In this document: piece by piece, positions 19,204 through 22,347 of the stretch
Position numbering within the stretch: position 1 is the stretch's first letter
Layout: each line of letters begins with the position of its first letter
Origin: Botryllus schlosseri
Taxonomy: Eukaryota; Chordata; Ascidiacea; Stolidobranchia; Styelidae
Assembly: GCA_000444245.1 (NCBI GenBank)
Contig: ATSW01124771.1
Location: forward strand, 1 to 22,347
Length of the DNA stretch: 22,347 nt
Direction: 5' to 3'
Translations under genes and position numbers: made by a program
The notes under the pieces: generated by a model
What the model was told of the DNA's origin: nothing
Seen by the model: only the letters and a program-made list of their open reading frames with translations
Database searches by the model: none

Positions 19204-20170
19204 CAGACTTGGACAACTAGATAATTCTGGTTGTCTAATTTCACTAAATTAGAGCGAAATGCCAGTAATCTAATTCTCATCTAATTTGTGAAATGTTTGC
19301 ATGCTCTAATTCTAATTCTAATCTAATTTGTGAAAGGTACTTATGCTCTAGTTCTAATTCTAGTCTAATTTGTGAAATGTTCCTATGCTCTAATTTTAAT
19401 TATAATCTAATTTACGGTTTTCCTGAAAATGCCTCTTTTTCCTAGGCTTTTTGTAGCGAGAATATCCCTCTCACGCAGGGAAATCCAGTGCCAAGCTACC
19501 ATCGCATTCCTTACACCGTACAGTCATAGTAGGTATTGTGACGAATAATAGCCATGCTGACATAATAGCTTGTAGTCTGCGAATAACATGCTATAAGTTT
19601 CGATCACAAACAGAACAACAGCAAAGAAAAAGAGATAGTTAACACAGGCTTATTCACTTTCATGCCCTCAACTACACCCGAAAAAGAGGATGATTGCTTC
19701 AGCATGTGTAAATACTTTATTTTGCATTATTCCGAAATCGCAAATCAGATCGCCGCAAAATGTGACCTCGATAACCGCGTGTTAGTGACCCCTGTTATCG
19801 TGCAAAACGAGCCAAGCTTGATGTACAGACGCTAACCATTCTCTTGGTTATGTGACTGCACTCTGATTTGAAATGAACTTGATTTTTTGCTGTATTTATT
19901 TATAAATCATAATTTCATTCAATCTCCAAGTTTTTGCGAATTCACTAATTCTAATTCTATTCTAATTCTGAAAAAACTGTGTAGCTCTAATTCTAATTCT
20001 AATCTAATTTGGAAAATGCTGTGGAGCTCTAATTCTAATTCTAATCAAATTTCAAAAAAGCTGTTAAGCTCTAATTCAAATTCTACTCTAATTTGTAAAA
20101 ATTGTGTAGCTCTAATTCTAATTCTAATCTAATTTGGAAACGCTGAAAATGTTCTAGTTGTCCAAGTCTG
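19204..20170. mobile_element. hAT element with CTAATT subterminal arrays
   Basis: The ends are CAGACTTGGACAACTAGA and its inverse TCTAGTTGTCCAAGTCTG (one base of slack), with perfect 8-base duplications ttctcaat at 19196-19203 and 20171-20178. 967 bases. Just inside each end is an array of units of about 42 bases built on CTCTAATTCTAATTCTAAT, roughly four on the left (19268-19420) and five on the right (19945-20140). The arrays run in the same direction at both ends rather than mirrored. No transposase. The middle holds a fragment of another hAT (19698-19794). The 81-codon and antisense frames within it are repeat translations. Confidence 0.92.
19698..19794 (+). mobile_element. hAT right-end fragment nested in the CTAATT element
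   Basis: The stretch aligns with 9201-9286: both have TTCAGCAT, CCGAAATC, CAAATCAGA and GCCGCAAAATGTGACCTCGA. Here the outer end is preserved as GTTAGTGACCCCTG, a plausible hAT terminus. The left end was not found. Confidence 0.6.
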
Positions 20171-20235
20171 TTCTCAATACCTAGCTCACACACAAACACA
20201 GCTCGCGATGCCTCGGAAAATGGGGTTGTTGGGAT

Positions 20236-22334
20236 CAGGGCTGTGGAGTCGGAGTCGGAGTCGGTGGAGTCGGAGTCGGAGTCTGGGTAATTTTCGCTTG
20301 ATGGAGTCGGAGTCGGAGTCGGAGTCGTGAAAAATATAATAGCTGGAGTCGGAGTCGGAGTCGGAGTCGGTGGAAAAATACTGACTGGAGTCGGAGTCGG
20401 AGTTTGTGAGAATGACCGTGACTTCGACTCCGACTCCGACTCCAACTTCTCTATCATGAAAACATTTGTTTTCGAAGAATTTTCAATAGAATTTTTTATG
20501 TACTACCAATCACTGTTATTAATAACCATACAGATCAGGTGCAGCCAGCCCGTGGCATGCAGGCCCAATTTGGCACACGAGAAGGTTAAGTGTAGCCTGC
20601 GAGGTAATTCTCGAAATTATTTATGACATCAGGTACAATTGCAAGGCCAACCAAAATTTGATTAGCATGATCACGACATTAGATGATGACTAAAACAACA
20701 GTTCTGACGCATTGGCGTATCCAGGGGCCAGCCACATTTATCCCAAATCTTCGTATATGACCATAAAGTAGAATATTTCATAGCAGATATATTTGACTTG
20801 AAATTATTCTCGGTACTTCGCATGATTCATTGTCACTAGATTTCTTGCATTCAGTATTTGAGCCCACTTCTGAAAATTATAAATACCTATAATTCACAGA
20901 ATTGAGTCTAACTATATTCGCAATTAGGAGATAACGTGTCGTCTAACAAGCGGCTTCGCTTGTGCACTCGCAGCGCGATCGTCGACAAAACATTTGCACA
21001 AAATGATAGAGGCATGTACATGTTCACTGATACCGTCGATTTTGCTATGTCTAAACGTCGAATAATCCTGTCCTTGCCAAATGAGCCCGGAGGTATACAG
21101 ATGCGCCCCCCAATGTATGTTATCAACATATTTATTGATATAATTCAGTCATTATCTTGCAAAAAAATTTCGCGCTTAGCGCGACCAGACCCTCATTGCG
21201 CACTGCACAGTTGCATGACATATATTGTTATCAATTTTAGAGCGTATCAATATAAGTCTTGTTTGCAATGTTACCTAATTCGGTTCGCTCCTATCGGACG
21301 ACTAAAAAAGGCTATCAACATTCCAGTTGCCCGCGCAATGGTTCGTATATCTCATGTGTCCCATTGGCCGAAAAAGTTGCCCACCCCTGATATAGATAAA
21401 AATTGTACATTACTTGCAAATCACAAGTCAGTTGCAGAGGGGAAGAAAATCGCAATATGCGTTTTGGCGATGCAGTCAAAATTGATGCAATTTTTGGAAT
21501 TATACCATGATACTGTGACAGAGCAAATGCATCGGCTGGTTTTGTAAAATTGTAAAAATGATGTAAATATGACCAAAGGGTGCTTCCCACTGGACAAAAT
21601 TTNAAATATTTGTAGTGTAGCTTAGCTGTTTGGGTCGAATAAATGATTAAGAAAGACTGCAAGTCCNAATCCTTGAATACTTGATTAAAGTACATGTANA
21701 CTGGACATAGGCTATGGTCTTTGACTACTTNACTAAATTCCATTTATGACCAATAACTGTTAGTAGTAAGAGTGTGTGTGCTTGTAATTAGGATAGTGTG
21801 CAATGGCAAAATTAGTAAGTTCAATCTCTTTATTAGTTGCTGAATCATACACAAGAACTANACTTGGATTTTTTTATCTACATTTNTATTATACAGGATT
21901 GGACATCTGCCATATTTGAATGATTCATACATTTCAGTATATTAGAGAGTCCATGTTATAAAAACTTGAAAAAGGAAGGATATTTNGCAAGTCTTTNTTT
22001 CATGTAAATTGCATAGTGGATAATTCGAGCTGTTCCACAATGAAACAATTTAGCATGTCACCGTTTGCATATGTTTAATGTTTGTATGATAGTCATTCAA
22101 CCGACAATGTGGCATATAATTTTCGAAGTAAATTGGTAATAATGCNGGAGTCGNAGTCGGGAGTCGGAGTCGGAGTNGGTACGTTTANAGACCCTGNAGT
22201 CGGAGTCGGAGTCGGAGTCGGTACGTTTAAAGACTCAGGAGTCGGAGTCGGAGTCGGAGTCGGTATATTGAAAATGTGTGGAGTCGGAGTCGGAGCCGGA
22301 GTCGGTGGTAAAATTTACCGACTCCACAGCCCTG
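20236..22334. mobile_element. hAT element with GGAGTC subterminal arrays
   Basis: Left end CAGGGCTGTGGAGTCGGAGT, right end inverse of CAGGGCTGTGGAGTCGGTAA, with perfect 8-base duplications gttgggat at 20228-20235 and 22335-22342. 2099 bases. GGAGTC repeats fill 20245-20406 and 22145-22312 in the same direction; a short inverted block CGACTCCGACTCCGACTCC lies at 20427-20446. This terminus with GGAGTC arrays is, from general knowledge, a widespread non-autonomous hAT type in invertebrates and fish. The interior holds another hAT fragment (21066-21389) and about a dozen N bases. The 203-codon plus frame at 20936-21547 shows no transposase motif (no hATC dimerisation region, no BED finger), so it is not accepted as a gene. 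Confidence 0.93.
21066..21389 (+). mobile_element. hAT fragment (ends GCCCACCCCTG), copy of 1-287, nested
   Basis: It aligns with 1-287 in the same orientation and ends in the better preserved GTTGCCCACCCCTG, a usual hAT right terminus. A left terminus may be CAGGGGCCAGCCACATTTAT at 20722, but the flanking 8-mers (ggcgtatc, atatagat) do not match. The left border here is simply where the alignment with the window start begins. Confidence 0.62.
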
Positions 22335-22347
22335 GTTGGGATCCTAT

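Noticed and set aside
20236-20446. Long GGAGTC repeats taken as an ordinary microsatellite, or as a Gly-Val or Asp-Ser rich coding region.
   Set aside because: They are bounded by hAT termini with a perfect 8-base duplication, and both the sense and antisense frames are translated repeat.
20936-21547. A 203-codon plus frame inside the GGAGTC hAT element, tempting as a transposase.
   Set aside because: No hAT catalytic or dimerisation motifs, it crosses a nested hAT end at 21389, and codon content is like the surrounding AT-rich DNA.

Overview
The window is AT-rich, intron-bearing animal DNA with no bacterial features. It is dominated by one host gene on the minus strand, cut into small exons and spread over almost 18 kb by DNA transposons of the hAT type. 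The gene is a ZNFX1-type superfamily 1 helicase (NFX1-type zinc finger-containing protein 1). I place eight exons, running from about 18731 down to 1011, by protein similarity to remembered vertebrate ZNFX1, by AG/GT splice borders, and by codon phase that agrees at all seven junctions. Together they give 2031 coding bases (677 codons): the segment before the helicase, Walker A, the CYTNHALDQFL motif, a helical and acidic linker, and the second helicase half down to the QGEEND motif. The N-terminal domain (to the right), and motif VI with the NFX1 zinc fingers (to the left), are outside the window or not recognisable.

Layout, left to right: 1-287 a hAT remnant; 1011-1818 the large helicase exon; 1819-9723 a 7.9 kb intron holding a microsatellite, a nest of hAT elements (3397-6738 with 3905-5132 and 5185-6370 inside it), further hAT remnants and a LINE 3' end; 9724-9892 and 10827-10988 two linker exons; 10989-13481 an intron with a hAT terminal-repeat pair enclosing a possible 108-base cassette exon; 13482-13667 an exon; 13668-17326 an intron with the second full copy of the 1.2-1.3 kb hAT MITE and others; 17327-18731 four exons separated by mostly short introns (64, 86 and 549 bases); 18732-18843 a disturbed stretch that aligns with the preceding part of ZNFX1; 19204-20170 and 20236-22334 two more complete hAT elements with matching 8-base target duplications.

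Organism: an invertebrate animal. A tunicate would fit (short native introns, heavy hAT load, a vertebrate-like ZNFX1), but this is a guess. About a dozen N bases between 21603 and 22197 show draft-quality sequence, which matters when judging the apparent frame breaks near 18732-18843.

In mammals ZNFX1 is an early antiviral sensor of double-stranded RNA, and in nematodes it works in small-RNA inheritance. A role of that kind is likely here by family membership only. All clear transposon insertions lie in introns; none interrupts a recognised exon.
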